From positions 1,394,863-1,458,862 of the forward strand of contig NZ_JAJKFK010000001.1 of assembly GCF_021653975.1 (NCBI RefSeq): 64,000 nucleotides of DNA, written 5' to 3'. How positions within the stretch are numbered: position 1 is the stretch's first letter; each line of letters opens with the position of its first letter. The position numbers and the translations under genes were made by a program. The notes under the pieces were generated by a model. It was not told where the DNA came from. It made no database searches and worked only from the letters and a program-made list of their open reading frames with translations. This document shows, one piece after another, positions 1 to 9,166 of the stretch. This DNA comes from Amycolatopsis sp. GM8. GTDB taxonomy: Bacteria > Actinomycetota > Actinomycetes > Mycobacteriales > Pseudonocardiaceae.

Positions 1-619
1 GGGACCGCTCGTGACTCGTCGGCATCAGGTGCGTGTAGATGCGGAGAGTGAAGCCCGGATCCGAGTGGCCGAGGTACCCTGGCGGCGCCTTGATCGACTC
101 TCCCGCATCGAGCAGGACCGATGCGTACAGGTGCCTGAGCGCGTGCATTCCATCGTCCCGAGTCGGCGCGGTGATCCCGGCACGCCTGAGCGCCGGGAGC
201 CAAACGCTGAGCCGGAACCCGCCACGCTGGAAAGGCAGGCCGTCGTGATCCACCATCAGCAGGTTCACCGTCACCGGCTTCCCGTCGGGGTGAATCCACG
301 GCAAGGTGATCGGAGTCGGCGGAAACTCTTCGGTGTACTCGTCCAACTCGCCGAGCAGGATGGCTCCGATCGGCACCTCCCGCGTCTTGCCCCCTTTTGG
401 GAAGCGCGAAGGTCAGCACGTTGTCGACGATCCGGACCTGCCGCTCGACCCGCACAATGTTCCGCTCGCGATCTACGTCATCGAGCGAGAAGCCGAACAC
501 CTCGCCCTGCCGCAGCCCTAGCCCCGCAGGCACTTTCACCGCAGGCCGATACCAGCGCGGCAAAGCCTTCAGCACCACTTGTGCACGCTCAGGCGACAAC
601 GGCTGGACTCGGCGCTGAT
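1..619 (-). pseudogene. Tyrosine recombinase (phage-type integrase), frameshifted and truncated
   Basis: Read on the minus strand, this stretch encodes the catalytic domain of a tyrosine recombinase. The first conserved Arg region is GLGLRQGEVFGFSLDDV, the HxLRH box is GMHALRHLYASVLLDAG, and the third box is YLGHSDPGFTLRIYTHLMP with the likely catalytic Tyr. The frame breaks at 395-398: the run CCCAAAAGGGGGC carries one A too many for the expected LPKGGKTREVP, and the sense resumes one frame over. An in-frame stop lies near 634-636 and no N-terminal core-binding domain can be read upstream. The 3' end runs off the window. It is therefore a dead remnant of an integrative element. The family call is firm; the element type is unknown. 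Confidence 0.85.
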
Positions 620-746
620 CCTTGGCTCTATGGGATCAAAAGCGGCGCAAGCGCGCCGCTGGGCGGTCCGGCCTGGCCTCCCGCTCCGCTCCGGCAGCCG
701 GCCGCCCGTCGATACCGCGCACCTACGTCTCCGCGGGCCAACACCG

Positions 747-1079
747 TTACGGCGCTTCGATCGTCGGTGGCTCGTCGAACCACGGCTGTGCGTCGCGACT
801 TTCAACTTCGCGGTCCAACTCGTACCTGACCTGCCGTTGGACATTGCCGCGACGCGACCAGTACGTCCAGACGCCATCTTGCGCGCCGTCGACATAACGC
901 CCATGCATGCACACCTGTGCGCCCTCGTCCCAGTACACGGTGTACGAACCGTGGAAGGTGCCATCGGGCAGCACATGCCAAACCTGCCTGAAGCCTTCAA
1001 ACTGCTTGTCCACCCGACGAAGGTCGCCTCGGTCCGTCACACGCCCAGCATGGCCGGACGCGCAACAGCCAACAAGCAC
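747..1079 (-). CDS. MORN-repeat (YwqK-type) protein, possible lipoprotein with damaged start
   Basis: About 110 residues with the MORN-variant pattern seen in YwqK-like proteins: GTFHGSYTVYWDEG then GRYVDGAQDGVWTYWSRRG. The first residues after the only available start (GTG) read LVGCCASG, which looks like the end of a lipoprotein signal with a lipobox Cys. Reading the same frame upstream gives an ATG near 1149 and about ten residues before a TGA near 1119, so the true signal peptide may be cut by a nonsense codon. It lies between an integrase remnant and a tRNA remnant and is probably accessory cargo. Function unknown; it may be expressed from the GTG or be a pseudogene. Confidence 0.55.
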   Translation of the reverse strand: MLVGCCASGHAGRVTDRGDLRRVDKQFEGFRQVWHVLPDGTFHGSYTVYWDEGAQVCMHGRYVDGAQDGVWTYWSRRGNVQRQVRYELDREVESRDAQPWFDEPPTIEAP

Positions 1080-1432
1080 CAGGGCTCTGCCCCGGACCCC
1101 GGCACCGCCTCAGAGATCAGCCGAACGGACCAGTCCGGTCATCGCCTCGCAGCGCGCCCGAGGGCTACCAGACCGGGCGGCATCGATCAAGGGCGCTTCG
1201 CGGCCTCCGGCAAACCCCTTGACCGGCACCACCCGGCCCGGCAGGGATGAACCCGCGCCCCGAGGAGATCACCTCAGCCCGGAGGAGTAGGGGAGGGGAC
1301 AGAGCCGTGCCCCCCGCGTGCCCCGAGGGACGGCGATCAGCGGTAAACGAAGGTCAACGGTGGGCAGGGCCGTGATCGACCCTGGGCATGAAAACCCGCC
1401 CCGACCTGCATCGGAGCGGCTTCCTGAAGGGG
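1080..1432. other. Stretch without a recognisable gene
   Basis: No reading frame on either strand gives a protein I recognise, and apparent ORFs here are low-complexity Arg/Pro-rich translations typical of wrong frames in GC-rich DNA. It lies between the MORN gene and the tRNA-derived remnant and is probably element or junction sequence. Confidence 0.5.
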
Positions 1433-1473
1433 GGCCAGGGCCGGGGTCGAACCGGCGACCTTCCGCTTTTCAG
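1433..1473 (-). repeat. 3' part of a tRNA-Phe-like gene (attachment-site relic)
   Basis: On the minus strand the bases read as the anticodon loop CTGAAAA (GAA, Phe), the 3' anticodon strand GCGGA, a T arm GCCGG-TTCGACC-CCGGC and the 3' acceptor strand CCTGGCC. The 5' half (acceptor GGCCAGG, D arm, 5' anticodon strand) is absent. Such isolated 3' ends are the usual product of integrase-mediated insertion into tRNA genes. No CCA and no A discriminator follows. In the normal layout the intact tRNA would lie at higher coordinates; none was found nearby. Confidence 0.65.
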
Positions 1474-1622
1474 TCAGGCCGTCTACAGGCCGTGTCGCGT
1501 CGGGCACAGGCGAGAACCCGCGAGAACTGACCACAAACATCAGCGCAGGTCAAAGCCGCTAAGAGCCGAGTTCGCCCAGGTCAGCTCGTTCTCGTGATCA
1601 AATCATCGCGATCTGGTTGGCG

Positions 1623-1928
1623 CTATACGCCTAGCTCGGCATCCAGTTTTGCCGGCCAGTCTTCATCCGCCAGGCCGCTGGCTACGAGCACATCGCGCCA
1701 ATCGGCGCAGGCCAACTGAGCTGCCTCGTCGAGACGGTCCAGATCACCGTGCGCGAGGATTACCACGCCGCATAAGATCCGCTCGACCGCATGATCGTTC
1801 GCGGGATCAACGACGGGAAAACGCAGGTCGGACAGCACGCTCAGGACGAGATCCGCGTCTAACCCGAAGTCCGCGCATATCCGGCGGGTGAGGCGCTCAG
1901 AACATCGCAGCTCAGGCAGGCGGATCAC
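1623..1928 (-). CDS. Hypothetical protein, about 101 aa
   Basis: Acidic, Leu-rich soluble protein ending SGLADEDWPAKLDAELGV. I chose the GTG at 1928, which gives MIRLPELRCSERLTRRICADF; the longer frame upstream is an Arg/Pro-rich shadow of the preceding gene. The start overlaps the 3' end of that gene by 17 bases on the same strand, which suggests translational coupling. No family recognised. It has no signal peptide or membrane segment. Confidence 0.55.
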   Translation of the reverse strand: MIRLPELRCSERLTRRICADFGLDADLVLSVLSDLRFPVVDPANDHAVERILCGVVILAHGDLDRLDEAAQLACADWRDVLVASGLADEDWPAKLDAELGV

Positions 1929-2139
1929 CCGGCGAGGGGGCCGGGGCCGGAGCCTCCTGCCGCGCTTCGATCTCGAAGCGCATGCGGTGGGCTTCTGGGT
2001 AGCCCCAGATTTCCTCGATCGGGCCCAGGAGGCCGGCACCGACGCCGCGGCGGCGGACGCGGGCCGCGAGCCACGGCAGACCGGCCAGGGGCACGCCGAA
2101 CACGACCAGGATCGCGATCAGCACAAAGAGCCCGTTCAT
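1912..2139 (-). CDS. Small membrane protein, 75 aa
   Basis: The ATG at 2139 gives MNGLFVLIAILVVFGVPLAG, a single N-terminal hydrophobic helix (residues about 3-22). A short basic stretch (ARVRRRGVG) and a charged tail ending in a Pro/Ala-rich segment follow. It lies 20 bp after the acyl-CoA oxidase-like gene on the same strand and overlaps the next gene, so the three probably share a transcript. Function unknown. Confidence 0.55.
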   Translation of the reverse strand: MNGLFVLIAILVVFGVPLAGLPWLAARVRRRGVGAGLLGPIEEIWGYPEAHRMRFEIEARQEAPAPAPSPGDPPA

Positions 2140-2158
2140 GGGTGCGAGGGTACGCCGC

Positions 2159-4009
2159 CTAGACGTCCAGCATTTCCGCTTGCAGGAACGGTTCGGGGAT
2201 CGCGAAGGCATCCACCAGGGCACGGGCCCGCGGCCGCAACTCACGGCACAGGTCGTTCACCGTGGCGACGACCGACTTCGCGTGCGCCGAGGTGATACGC
2301 CCGTGTTCCAGGAACCACGCCCGATCGCCCTCGATGTTCGACAGCGCGTACAGATCACACAGCTTGCCCAGTAAAGCCGCCGCCTCCGCATCTTCACACC
2401 GCGAGATCGCCCCGACGAAAGCCGTCAGCACCACCCGGTCGACATGCGCCTGCGCCGCCCGCAGGATGTGGTCCTGCGCCCCGTTGAACGTGTCGAACGG
2501 GTCATCGCCCGCCCGCAGCCGCCGCGCGGCGCCTTCCAGCACGTGCCTTTCCCGGTCCTCGAACATCGCCAGCTGCCACTCCCGCTGCAACAGCGCGCCT
2601 TCGGAGGTGGCGAACGCGCGCACCGCGGTCCGCTCGATCACCGTCTCCACAACCTGTTCCGCCACGAACCGCGCGATCGCCAGCGGGCTCAGGTCGGCGA
2701 AGTGGTCGCGATAATTCGTCAGCAATCCCTTCGCGACCAACTGCAGCAACACCGTGTTGTCACCCTCGAACGTGGTGAACACATCGGTGTCCGCCTTGAG
2801 CACGCCCAGCGCGTTCGCGGCGAGATATCCCGCGCCACCGCAGGCTTCCCGCGCCGCCTGAATGGCCCGTGTCGCATGCCAGGTCGCCGTCGCCTTGATG
2901 CCGGCCGCCCGCGACTCCAGTTCGCGCTGCGTGCGGTCGTCGACCTCCGAAGCGCTCTGGATGTCGTGCAGCGACTGGACAAGCTCCTCCTGCGCGAAAT
3001 GCAGAGCGTACGTCTTCGCCAGCGCGGGCAGCAGTTTCCGTTGGTGCGCAAGGTAATCCAGGACGACAACCTCGCCGCCGCCATCCGGTCGCCCGAACTG
3101 CCGCCGCCGCTCGCCGTACCGGACGGCCAGCGTCAGCGCGCGTTCCGTGGCACTGACCGCCGCGCCCGCCACGCTGATCCGGCCGCGGATCAACGTGCCG
3201 AGCATCGTGAAGAACCGCCGGTTGTCGCTCTCGATCGGGCTCGAATAAGTCCCGTCCTCGGCGACATCGCCGTACCGGTTGAGCAGCGCTTCCCTTGGCA
3301 CACGCACGGAACGGAACGTCAGCCGCCCGTTGTCGACGCCGTTGAGCCCCGCCTTGCGCCCGCAGTCCCCGATCTCCACACCGGGTAGCGGCTCGCCGAG
3401 CTCCAACCGGATCGGCACCAGGAAGGCGTGCACCCCGCGCTCGTCGCCGCCGGTGACCAGCTGCGCGAACACCACCGCCATCCGGCCGTCCCGGGCCGCG
3501 TTGCCGATGTAATCCTTACGCGCCAATATATCCGGCGTGTCGATGACGAACTCACGCGTCCGCGGGTCGTAGGTCGCGGTGGTCCGCAGGTGCTGCACGT
3601 CCGAGCCGTGCCCGGTCTCGGTCATCGCGAAACAACCCGGCAGCTCCAGGTCCATGATCCGGGCGAGGTACCGCTCGTGGTGCCGCCGCGTGCCGAGCAG
3701 TTGCACCGCACCGCCGAACAGGCCCCACTGCACCCCGGCTTTGACCATCAGCGACAGATCGCCGTACCCGAGCATCTCGAACGACACGACCGAGCCGCCG
3801 ATATCGCCGCCTCCGCCGTATTCGCGGGCGAACCCGAGCTGTGGGTGCCCGGTCTTCGCCAGCACACGCAGCTGTTCGAGCACCCACGCCCGGTAGTCCT
3901 CCGTGCTGACGTCGCGCGGCTCCACATAGCCGTTCTCCGTCAGCCGCGCCCGGACCTCGCGCCGCAGCGACGCCCACTGTCCGTCCAATACGACCGTCAA
4001 CGGGTTCAT
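2159..4009 (-). CDS. Acyl-CoA oxidase / dehydrogenase family flavoenzyme
   Basis: 616 residues, longer than the usual 380-residue acyl-CoA dehydrogenase and close to acyl-CoA oxidases. It reads as an N-terminal helical domain, the FAD/substrate segment GCFAMTETGHGSDVQHL (about residue 130), a middle beta domain, RRQFGRP in the C-terminal flavin region, and TTFEGDNTVLLQL, which holds the Glu expected to act as catalytic base. It should form the 2,3-trans-enoyl-CoA from a fatty acyl-CoA in the cytoplasm, the first step of beta-oxidation. Whether O2 or an electron-transfer flavoprotein is the acceptor cannot be told from sequence. Two small genes follow on the same strand. Confidence 0.85.
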   Translation of the reverse strand: MNPLTVVLDGQWASLRREVRARLTENGYVEPRDVSTEDYRAWVLEQLRVLAKTGHPQLGFAREYGGGGDIGGSVVSFEMLGYGDLSLMVKAGVQWGLFGGAVQLLGTRRHHERYLARIMDLELPGCFAMTETGHGSDVQHLRTTATYDPRTREFVIDTPDILARKDYIGNAARDGRMAVVFAQLVTGGDERGVHAFLVPIRLELGEPLPGVEIGDCGRKAGLNGVDNGRLTFRSVRVPREALLNRYGDVAEDGTYSSPIESDNRRFFTMLGTLIRGRISVAGAAVSATERALTLAVRYGERRRQFGRPDGGGEVVVLDYLAHQRKLLPALAKTYALHFAQEELVQSLHDIQSASEVDDRTQRELESRAAGIKATATWHATRAIQAAREACGGAGYLAANALGVLKADTDVFTTFEGDNTVLLQLVAKGLLTNYRDHFADLSPLAIARFVAEQVVETVIERTAVRAFATSEGALLQREWQLAMFEDRERHVLEGAARRLRAGDDPFDTFNGAQDHILRAAQAHVDRVVLTAFVGAISRCEDAEAAALLGKLCDLYALSNIEGDRAWFLEHGRITSAHAKSVVATVNDLCRELRPRARALVDAFAIPEPFLQAEMLDV

Positions 4010-4047
4010 ACCGACAGCTTTGCCCAGCGGGCGCGAGTTCGCAGCCC

Positions 4048-4602
4048 TCAGCCGAGATCGGGTCCCTTGGCGCGCAGGTCATCCACAGTGGACATCGCGT
4101 CGCGCAGTTCGGTGAGCCACGCGTCGGCGTGCTCCCCGACCAGCCGGACCGCCCAGGCCAGCGCCTCGGAACGGGACCGCGCCACGCCGGACGAGACCAG
4201 GGTGTCCAGCACCTGGCGTTCCGGCTGGCGCAGGCGCGTCATCACCGGGACCGAAAGCGTGGTGAACAACTCCTGGGTGTCCCCGATCTTCGCGCCCCAG
4301 GCCACCTTGCGCTGGTACCGGTGCTCGGCCTGCCGGGCGATTTCGATTCGCTGGTCGCGCGTGTCCTCCCGGAACCGGCTGATCCGGCCGGACTCCGCCG
4401 CGGCACGCGCCGCGTCGTCGGCGAACTCGTCCGTCAGCGGCGGCAGCTCACCCACCACCAGGATCTCTTCACGATCGACGGTCAGCTCCGGTGCCCCGGT
4501 GAACCAGCCATCCGGCAGGCGTCCGGCGAACCAGCCCGCGGCGTCTTCGGCCGAGGGCACCTCGCCCTGTTGCCACCCGCCGCGTCCTTTCCAGCCTCGC
4601 AT
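4048..4602 (-). CDS. Conserved hypothetical protein, 184 aa
   Basis: Soluble protein with Trp-rich N-terminus (MRGWKGRGGWQQGE) and a long charged helix rich in Arg/Glu in the middle (FREDTRDQRIEIARQAEHRYQ). The C-terminal helical part (LDTLVSSGVARSRSEALAWAVRLV) resembles ribbon-helix-helix or CopG-like segments found in small actinobacterial proteins. A strong ribosome binding site AAGGAGG sits 7-8 bases before the ATG, supporting this start. It stands alone upstream of the acyl-CoA oxidase gene (38 bp gap). Function unknown. Confidence 0.6.
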   Translation of the reverse strand: MRGWKGRGGWQQGEVPSAEDAAGWFAGRLPDGWFTGAPELTVDREEILVVGELPPLTDEFADDAARAAAESGRISRFREDTRDQRIEIARQAEHRYQRKVAWGAKIGDTQELFTTLSVPVMTRLRQPERQVLDTLVSSGVARSRSEALAWAVRLVGEHADAWLTELRDAMSTVDDLRAKGPDLG

Positions 4603-4691
4603 CGCAACCTCCTTGATTACATGATTACGACGCTACAAACGCTACGCCGATACCGCGCTGAACAGGAGGTTGTTTGCCGAGGGCTTAACTC

Positions 4692-6692
4692 TCAGCGCGC
4701 GAGGGCGGCTTCGAGGGCATCCGCCGAGGTGACCGGCCGGTCGCAGACGTAGCCGCGGCATACGTAAGCGGCGGCGGCACCCTCGACGAGCGGGCGTTCA
4801 GCCAGCAGCGGCGCGCTGTCCGGCTCACCGGCCAGGACCACGCCGCCGCCGTGCACGAGCTGCGCCGCGGTGGTCCGCAGCTCGGACCAGGCCTCCGCGT
4901 CGAGACCGACGACGGCGACCTGCACCGGACCCGCCGCCAGTGCCTCGGCGACGGAAAGCCAGTTGCCCGCGAACCGCGGCACCTTCTCGACCAGTCGCCC
5001 GACGCGGCTCAGCGCCTGCTCAGCCGCGTCGCGATACGCCGCCGCGCGTTCGGGGCCGGCGAGCACCGACGCGGTGACCAAGGCGCTCGCGAGCGCGGAC
5101 GCACCCGACGGGCTCGCGTTGTCACCCGGGTCGGAAGGCCGCTGTACCAACGTTTCCGCGTCGTCCGCGGTGTCGTGGTAAGCGCCCGGGGCATCACTCG
5201 CGGCGAACCGGTCGAGCGCGATGTCGAGCAGTTTCGTGGCTTCGCTGAGCCAGTTCGCGTCGCCGGTCGCCTGGTGCAACGCCAAGAGCCCGTCCGCGAA
5301 ACACGCGTAGTCCTCAAGTACCCCAGCAGCTTCGCCGACCTGACCGTGCCGGGAACTGCGGCGCAAGCGGCCGCCGACGAAATGGAGGTCCAGGATCGCC
5401 GCAGCGGCACGATCGGCCGCCACGATCCAGCGCGGCTCGTTCAGCGCGACGCCCGCCTCGCACAACGCGGTGATCGCGAGACCGTTCCAGGCGGCGATCA
5501 CCTTGTCGTCCCGGCCGGGCTGCGGCCGCTCTTCGCGGATCACGAGCAACGCGGCACGCACGCGCTCGAATCGTTGCCAGTCATCGGGATCGCGCCGCAG
5601 CTGCAACACCGACGAGCCGCGCTCGAACGTGCCGGACCCGGTCACGCCGAACAGTTCCGTCGCCCACCCGGCATCCTCGCCGAGGGCCTCCCGCAGCTCG
5701 CCCGGCGTCCAGACGTACGTCAGCCCTTCCTCGCCGAGCGTGTCCGCGTCGAGTGAAGCGGCGAACCCGCCTTCGTCCGTGCCGAGCTGGCCGACGATGA
5801 ACTCGCCGGTCGCCCTGGCCACGGCCAGCGCCCGCGTCGAACCCGTCAACCGCGCGAGATGGGCGTAGACCCGCAACAGCAAAGCGTTGTCGTACAACAT
5901 CTTTTCGAAATGCGGGACCACCCAGTGTGAATCCACCGAGTACCGCGCGAAGCCACCGCCCAGCTGGTCGTACATCCCGCCACGGGACATCGCCTCGGCG
6001 CATTCGTCCACTAAGGACAATGCTTCGGCGGAGCCCGTGCGTTCGTGGTGGCGCAGCAGGAACTCCAGCACCATCGACGGCGGGAACTTCGGTGCGGCAC
6101 CGAATCCGCCGCGTTCGTGATCCGCGTCGGCGTCCAGCTTCACGACCGCGTCCGCGAGCACCCGCCCGTCGACCGGAGCCGCTGGCAGAGGCCCCGTCTG
6201 CTGCGCCAACTGCTCGACGATCCGCCCCGCGCCCTCCCGCAACTCGTCGCCGCGGTCCTGCCAGGCCTGGGCAACCGCGACGAGCAGGTGCTGGAACGAC
6301 GGGATCCCGGGGCGCGGCTGCGGCGGGTAGTACGTGCCGCAATGGAAAGGTTCGCCGTCCGGGGTCAGGAAGCAGGTCATGGGCCAGCCGCCCTGGCCGG
6401 TCATCGCCTGCGTCGCGGTCATGTAGACGGCGTCGATGTCAGGACGTTCTTCGCGGTCCACCTTGATGTTGACGAAGTTCTCGTTCATCAGGCGCGCGGT
6501 TTCGGGATCTTCGAACGACTCGTGGGCCATCACGTGGCACCAGTGACAGGCCGCGTAGCCCACGGACAGCAGGATCGGCACGTTCCGGCGGCGCGCTTCG
6601 GAAAGCGCTTCCACACCCCACTGCCACCAGTCCACCGGGTTTCCGGCGTGCTGGAGCAGATATGGCGAAGTCGCGCTGCCGAGCCGGTTCAT
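4692..6692 (-). CDS. DUF255 / YyaL-type thioredoxin-fold protein
   Basis: About 666 residues. The N-terminus carries the DUF255 signature: [22 protein letters not shown], then [18 protein letters not shown] with a CxxC-type pair in a thioredoxin-like fold, then a segment rich in [10 protein letters not shown]. The rest is an (alpha/alpha)-barrel like N-acylglucosamine 2-epimerases ([20 protein letters not shown]). Homologues include bacterial YyaL and human SPATA20; the biochemical role is not established. I chose the ATG at 6692 because a GGGAGA motif sits about 9 bases upstream; a GTG three codons earlier is the alternative. It follows the mca pair on the same strand. Confidence 0.85.
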   Translation of the reverse strand: MNRLGSATSPYLLQHAGNPVDWWQWGVEALSEARRRNVPILLSVGYAACHWCHVMAHESFEDPETARLMNENFVNIKVDREERPDIDAVYMTATQAMTGQGGWPMTCFLTPDGEPFHCGTYYPPQPRPGIPSFQHLLVAVAQAWQDRGDELREGAGRIVEQLAQQTGPLPAAPVDGRVLADAVVKLDADADHERGGFGAAPKFPPSMVLEFLLRHHERTGSAEALSLVDECAEAMSRGGMYDQLGGGFARYSVDSHWVVPHFEKMLYDNALLLRVYAHLARLTGSTRALAVARATGEFIVGQLGTDEGGFAASLDADTLGEEGLTYVWTPGELREALGEDAGWATELFGVTGSGTFERGSSVLQLRRDPDDWQRFERVRAALLVIREERPQPGRDDKVIAAWNGLAITALCEAGVALNEPRWIVAADRAAAAILDLHFVGGRLRRSSRHGQVGEAAGVLEDYACFADGLLALHQATGDANWLSEATKLLDIALDRFAASDAPGAYHDTADDAETLVQRPSDPGDNASPSGASALASALVTASVLAGPERAAAYRDAAEQALSRVGRLVEKVPRFAGNWLSVAEALAAGPVQVAVVGLDAEAWSELRTTAAQLVHGGGVVLAGEPDSAPLLAERPLVEGAAAAYVCRGYVCDRPVTSADALEAALAR

Positions 6693-6719
6693 GGAACCCA
6701 CTCTCCCACAGCAGCGACG

Positions 6720-7007
6720 TCAGGAGCTCTTCTCGGTCTTCTCCGGCTCGACGGCCTCCGACGGCTCCGCGGCCTGCTCGCCGGGCTCTTCCTTGTCGAA
6801 ACTCGCCGGAACGCGCTTGAGGTGCTTGGTCATCGACCGCACCAGGAACGCCACCGCGATCAGGAACACCAGCAGCAACAGGAAACCGACCGGCGAGGAC
6901 TTGCCGAAGTCCTCACCCTGCCCGCCGTTGTCGCCACTGTCGGGCTGCTGCACCAGGACCAGCGCCGTCGTCGCGACGGGCGCTACTCCCGGCAACACGA
7001 AACTCAT
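6720..7007 (-). CDS. Small single-pass membrane protein downstream of mca
   Basis: 95 residues: an N-terminal hydrophobic stretch, a Gly/Asp-rich linker, one clear transmembrane helix ([15 protein letters not shown], about residues 42-57), then a basic segment ([10 protein letters not shown]) and an acidic Glu/Ala-rich tail. Its ATG overlaps the stop of mca in an ATGA arrangement, so it is almost certainly co-translated with mca. Small membrane proteins of this kind are common after mca in actinomycetes; function unknown. Confidence 0.7.
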   Translation of the reverse strand: MSFVLPGVAPVATTALVLVQQPDSGDNGGQGEDFGKSSPVGFLLLLVFLIAVAFLVRSMTKHLKRVPASFDKEEPGEQAAEPSEAVEPEKTEKSS

Positions 7008-7915
7008 GCGGTCACCTTCTCCCGTACGCCTGCGAACAGATCGTCCTCCGGCAAGGTGCTGTCCACAAGCGAACGGACCAGTTCGTACTCCTCCGTCGGC
7101 CAGATCCTGCGCTGCATCTCCAGCGGCACCGCGAACCAGCGGCTGGTCGGGTCGATCTGCGTGGCGTGCGCCTTGAGCGCCTCGTCACGGATCTTGAAGT
7201 AGTCGGCGCATTCGATGCGCGTGGTGACCCGCTCCATCACGTCCGGGTGTTTCGGATCCCACTTCTCCAGCCACTCGCCGTACGGCGATTCGAGACCGGC
7301 CTCGAGCAGCGCCTCGTGGAACAGCTGCATGCGCTGCCGCGAATGCCCGTGCATGTAGTAGAGCTTCAGCGGCTGCCACGGCTCGCCCGCCTCCGGGAAC
7401 CGGTCCGGCTCGGCGACCGCGTCGAACGCCGCGACCGACACTTCGTGCGTGCGGATGTGGTCCGGGTGCGGGTACCCGCCGGTCTCGTCGTACGTGAGCA
7501 CCACGTGTGGGCGGAACTCCCGCATCACCTTGACCAGCTCGCGCACCGGCTCCTCCAGTGGCACGACGGCGAAGCTGCCCTCCGGCACCGGCGGCAGCGG
7601 GTCGCCCTCGGGCAGCCCCGAGTCGATGAAACCCAGCCAGTGGTGTTCGATGCCCAGGATCTCGGCGGCGCGCGCCATCTCCTCGCGGCGGATCCGCGGC
7701 ATGTTCTCGTGGACGCCCGGCTTGTCCATCGCCGGGTTGAGAATGCTGCCGGCCTCGCCACCGGTGCAGCTGACGACCATGACCTCGGCGCCTTCGGCCA
7801 CGTACTTGGCCATGGTCGCCGCGCCCTTGCTGGACTCGTCGTCCGGATGGGCGTGCACCGCCATCAGGCGCAAGCGCGAACCCGGCTCGGAACTGCGCTC
7901 ATCTGCTTCCACCAT
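7004..7915 (-). CDS. mca: Mycothiol S-conjugate amidase
   Basis: 303 residues of the LmbE/PIG-L deacetylase family. The zinc-binding motif is [16 protein letters not shown]; the Lys right after the DDESS segment is typical of Mca and distinguishes it from the deacetylase MshB. Further conserved pieces are [17 protein letters not shown] and the C-terminal [17 protein letters not shown]. Mca cleaves mycothiol S-conjugates to a mercapturic acid and GlcN-Ins in the cytoplasm, so this organism makes mycothiol. I chose the ATG at 7915 ([12 protein letters not shown]) because the family begins just before [13 protein letters not shown] small membrane protein overlaps its 3' end, and the DUF4307 gene is divergent. 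Confidence 0.93.
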   Translation of the reverse strand: MVEADERSSEPGSRLRLMAVHAHPDDESSKGAATMAKYVAEGAEVMVVSCTGGEAGSILNPAMDKPGVHENMPRIRREEMARAAEILGIEHHWLGFIDSGLPEGDPLPPVPEGSFAVVPLEEPVRELVKVMREFRPHVVLTYDETGGYPHPDHIRTHEVSVAAFDAVAEPDRFPEAGEPWQPLKLYYMHGHSRQRMQLFHEALLEAGLESPYGEWLEKWDPKHPDVMERVTTRIECADYFKIRDEALKAHATQIDPTSRWFAVPLEMQRRIWPTEEYELVRSLVDSTLPEDDLFAGVREKVTA

Positions 7916-8020
7916 GCCTGCAACGACCCCTTCTGCACTGCTATTCCGAGCCTGACGGATACTCGATCCGTGCCCCATTGTTCCCCAGGGGTACGACAAG
8001 ACGGATCAGGAGGCCCGGCT

Positions 8021-8443
8021 TTGACGACGCGTGCGCTGCCGGAGGGTCGCTACGGCGCGGCGCGCGGCGGCACGCCCAAACGCTGGCGGCGATGGCTGTT
8101 CACCGCGGTGGCCCTGATAGTCAGCCTGGCCGTCGCGTGGATTGCGTACCTCAACCTCGGGCCGGCGCCGATCGACGCCGAGCGCGTCTCCTACGACGAG
8201 GTCCCGGGCAATGCGATGTCGGTCACGATCAACGTGACCCGGGACGCCCCGTCGAAGCCCGGCGTGTGCATCGTGCGCCTGCGCGACCTGTCCGGCGCGG
8301 AGAGCGGCCGCAAGGAGGTCTTCGTGCCCGCCGGGGACAACCACGGCCTCCAGACCACCGTCGTCCGCAGCACCGACCGGCCGGTCACCGCGGATGTTTT
8401 CGGTTGCTCGTACGACGTACCAACATATTTGTCAAGCAGCTAG
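8021..8443 (+). CDS. DUF4307 domain membrane protein
   Basis: 140 residues from a TTG start at 8021, chosen because AGGAGG lies about 8 bases upstream. The layout is a short basic N-terminus, one transmembrane helix ([20 protein letters not shown], about residues 27-46), and an extracytoplasmic beta-rich domain with [19 protein letters not shown] and two Cys ([20 protein letters not shown]). This matches DUF4307, which in actinobacteria usually lies divergent from mca and before greA, as here. Function unknown. A strong terminator follows. Confidence 0.8.
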   Translation: MTTRALPEGRYGAARGGTPKRWRRWLFTAVALIVSLAVAWIAYLNLGPAPIDAERVSYDEVPGNAMSVTINVTRDAPSKPGVCIVRLRDLSGAESGRKEVFVPAGDNHGLQTTVVRSTDRPVTADVFGCSYDVPTYLSSS

Positions 8444-8534
8444 CGGCCAACGGGGTGAATCGCGCGCCGAACGCCGGGAGGGGGCGAAAACGGGCGGTCT
8501 CCCACCGTGTCATCGTGCTATCCTGGTCTACCGG

Positions 8535-8560
8535 CACGGCCCAACGGGCCGTGTTTTTCC
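8535..8560 (+). terminator. Rho-independent terminator upstream of greA
   Basis: Perfect 8-bp stem CACGGCCC/GGGCCGTG with a three-base loop, directly followed by TTTTT and further T-rich sequence. It can end the DUF4307 transcript. It lies about 90 bases before greA on the same strand, so it could also act as a leader terminator if a promoter lies just upstream. Confidence 0.85.
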
Positions 8561-8648
8561 TTTATCACGAGCCTCGCCGGGCCCCGGTTCGGTGAGGCTG
8601 CCGGCATGTATACCCATGCCCGGCAGGGACGACGAGGAGATGGTGACC

Positions 8649-9137
8649 GTGAGCGACACCCAGGTGACCTGGCTGACGCAAGACGCCTTCGACAGGCTCA
8701 AGAACGAGCTCGACAAACTGATCGAGGATCGTCCGGTCATCGCCGCGCGCATCAACGACAGCAGGGAAGAGGGCGACCTCAAGGAGAACGGGGGCTACCA
8801 CGCCGCCCGTGAGGAGCAGGGCCAGGCGGAGGCCCGGATCCGGCACCTGCAGGAACTGCTCCGGTCGGCCAAGGTCGGCGAGGCGCCCGCGAACGACGGC
8901 ACGGCGGAACCGGGCAAGGTCCTGACCGTGCGCTACGACGGTGATGACGAGGACGAGAAGTTCCTGCTCGCCACTCGGGAGGAAGGCGCCGAGGGGGCGC
9001 TGGACGTGTACTCCCCCGAGTCGCCGCTGGGCAGGGCGCTGCTCGGGGCCAAGGAGGGCGAGTCGCGTGAGTACGACCTGCCCAACGGCAAGAAGCAGAA
9101 GGTCAAGCTGGTCAAGGCCGTCCCGTACGACGCCTGA
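8649..9137 (+). CDS. greA: Transcription elongation factor GreA
   Basis: About 162 residues. The N-terminal coiled coil has [17 protein letters not shown] and the acidic tip region [23 protein letters not shown], with the acidic residues that reach the RNA polymerase active site. A C-terminal FKBP-like domain follows, with [17 protein letters not shown] and a basic [11 protein letters not shown] end. GreA stimulates cleavage of the nascent RNA in backtracked polymerase. I favour the GTG at 8649 because AGGAG ends about 10 bases upstream; an in-frame ATG at 8640 is too close to that site. greA next to mca and ilvA is common in actinomycetes. Confidence 0.95.
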   Translation: MSDTQVTWLTQDAFDRLKNELDKLIEDRPVIAARINDSREEGDLKENGGYHAAREEQGQAEARIRHLQELLRSAKVGEAPANDGTAEPGKVLTVRYDGDDEDEKFLLATREEGAEGALDVYSPESPLGRALLGAKEGESREYDLPNGKKQKVKLVKAVPYDA

Positions 9138-9166
9138 CCCGGCGCGCGTGCTCGCGGGGGCGTGAC

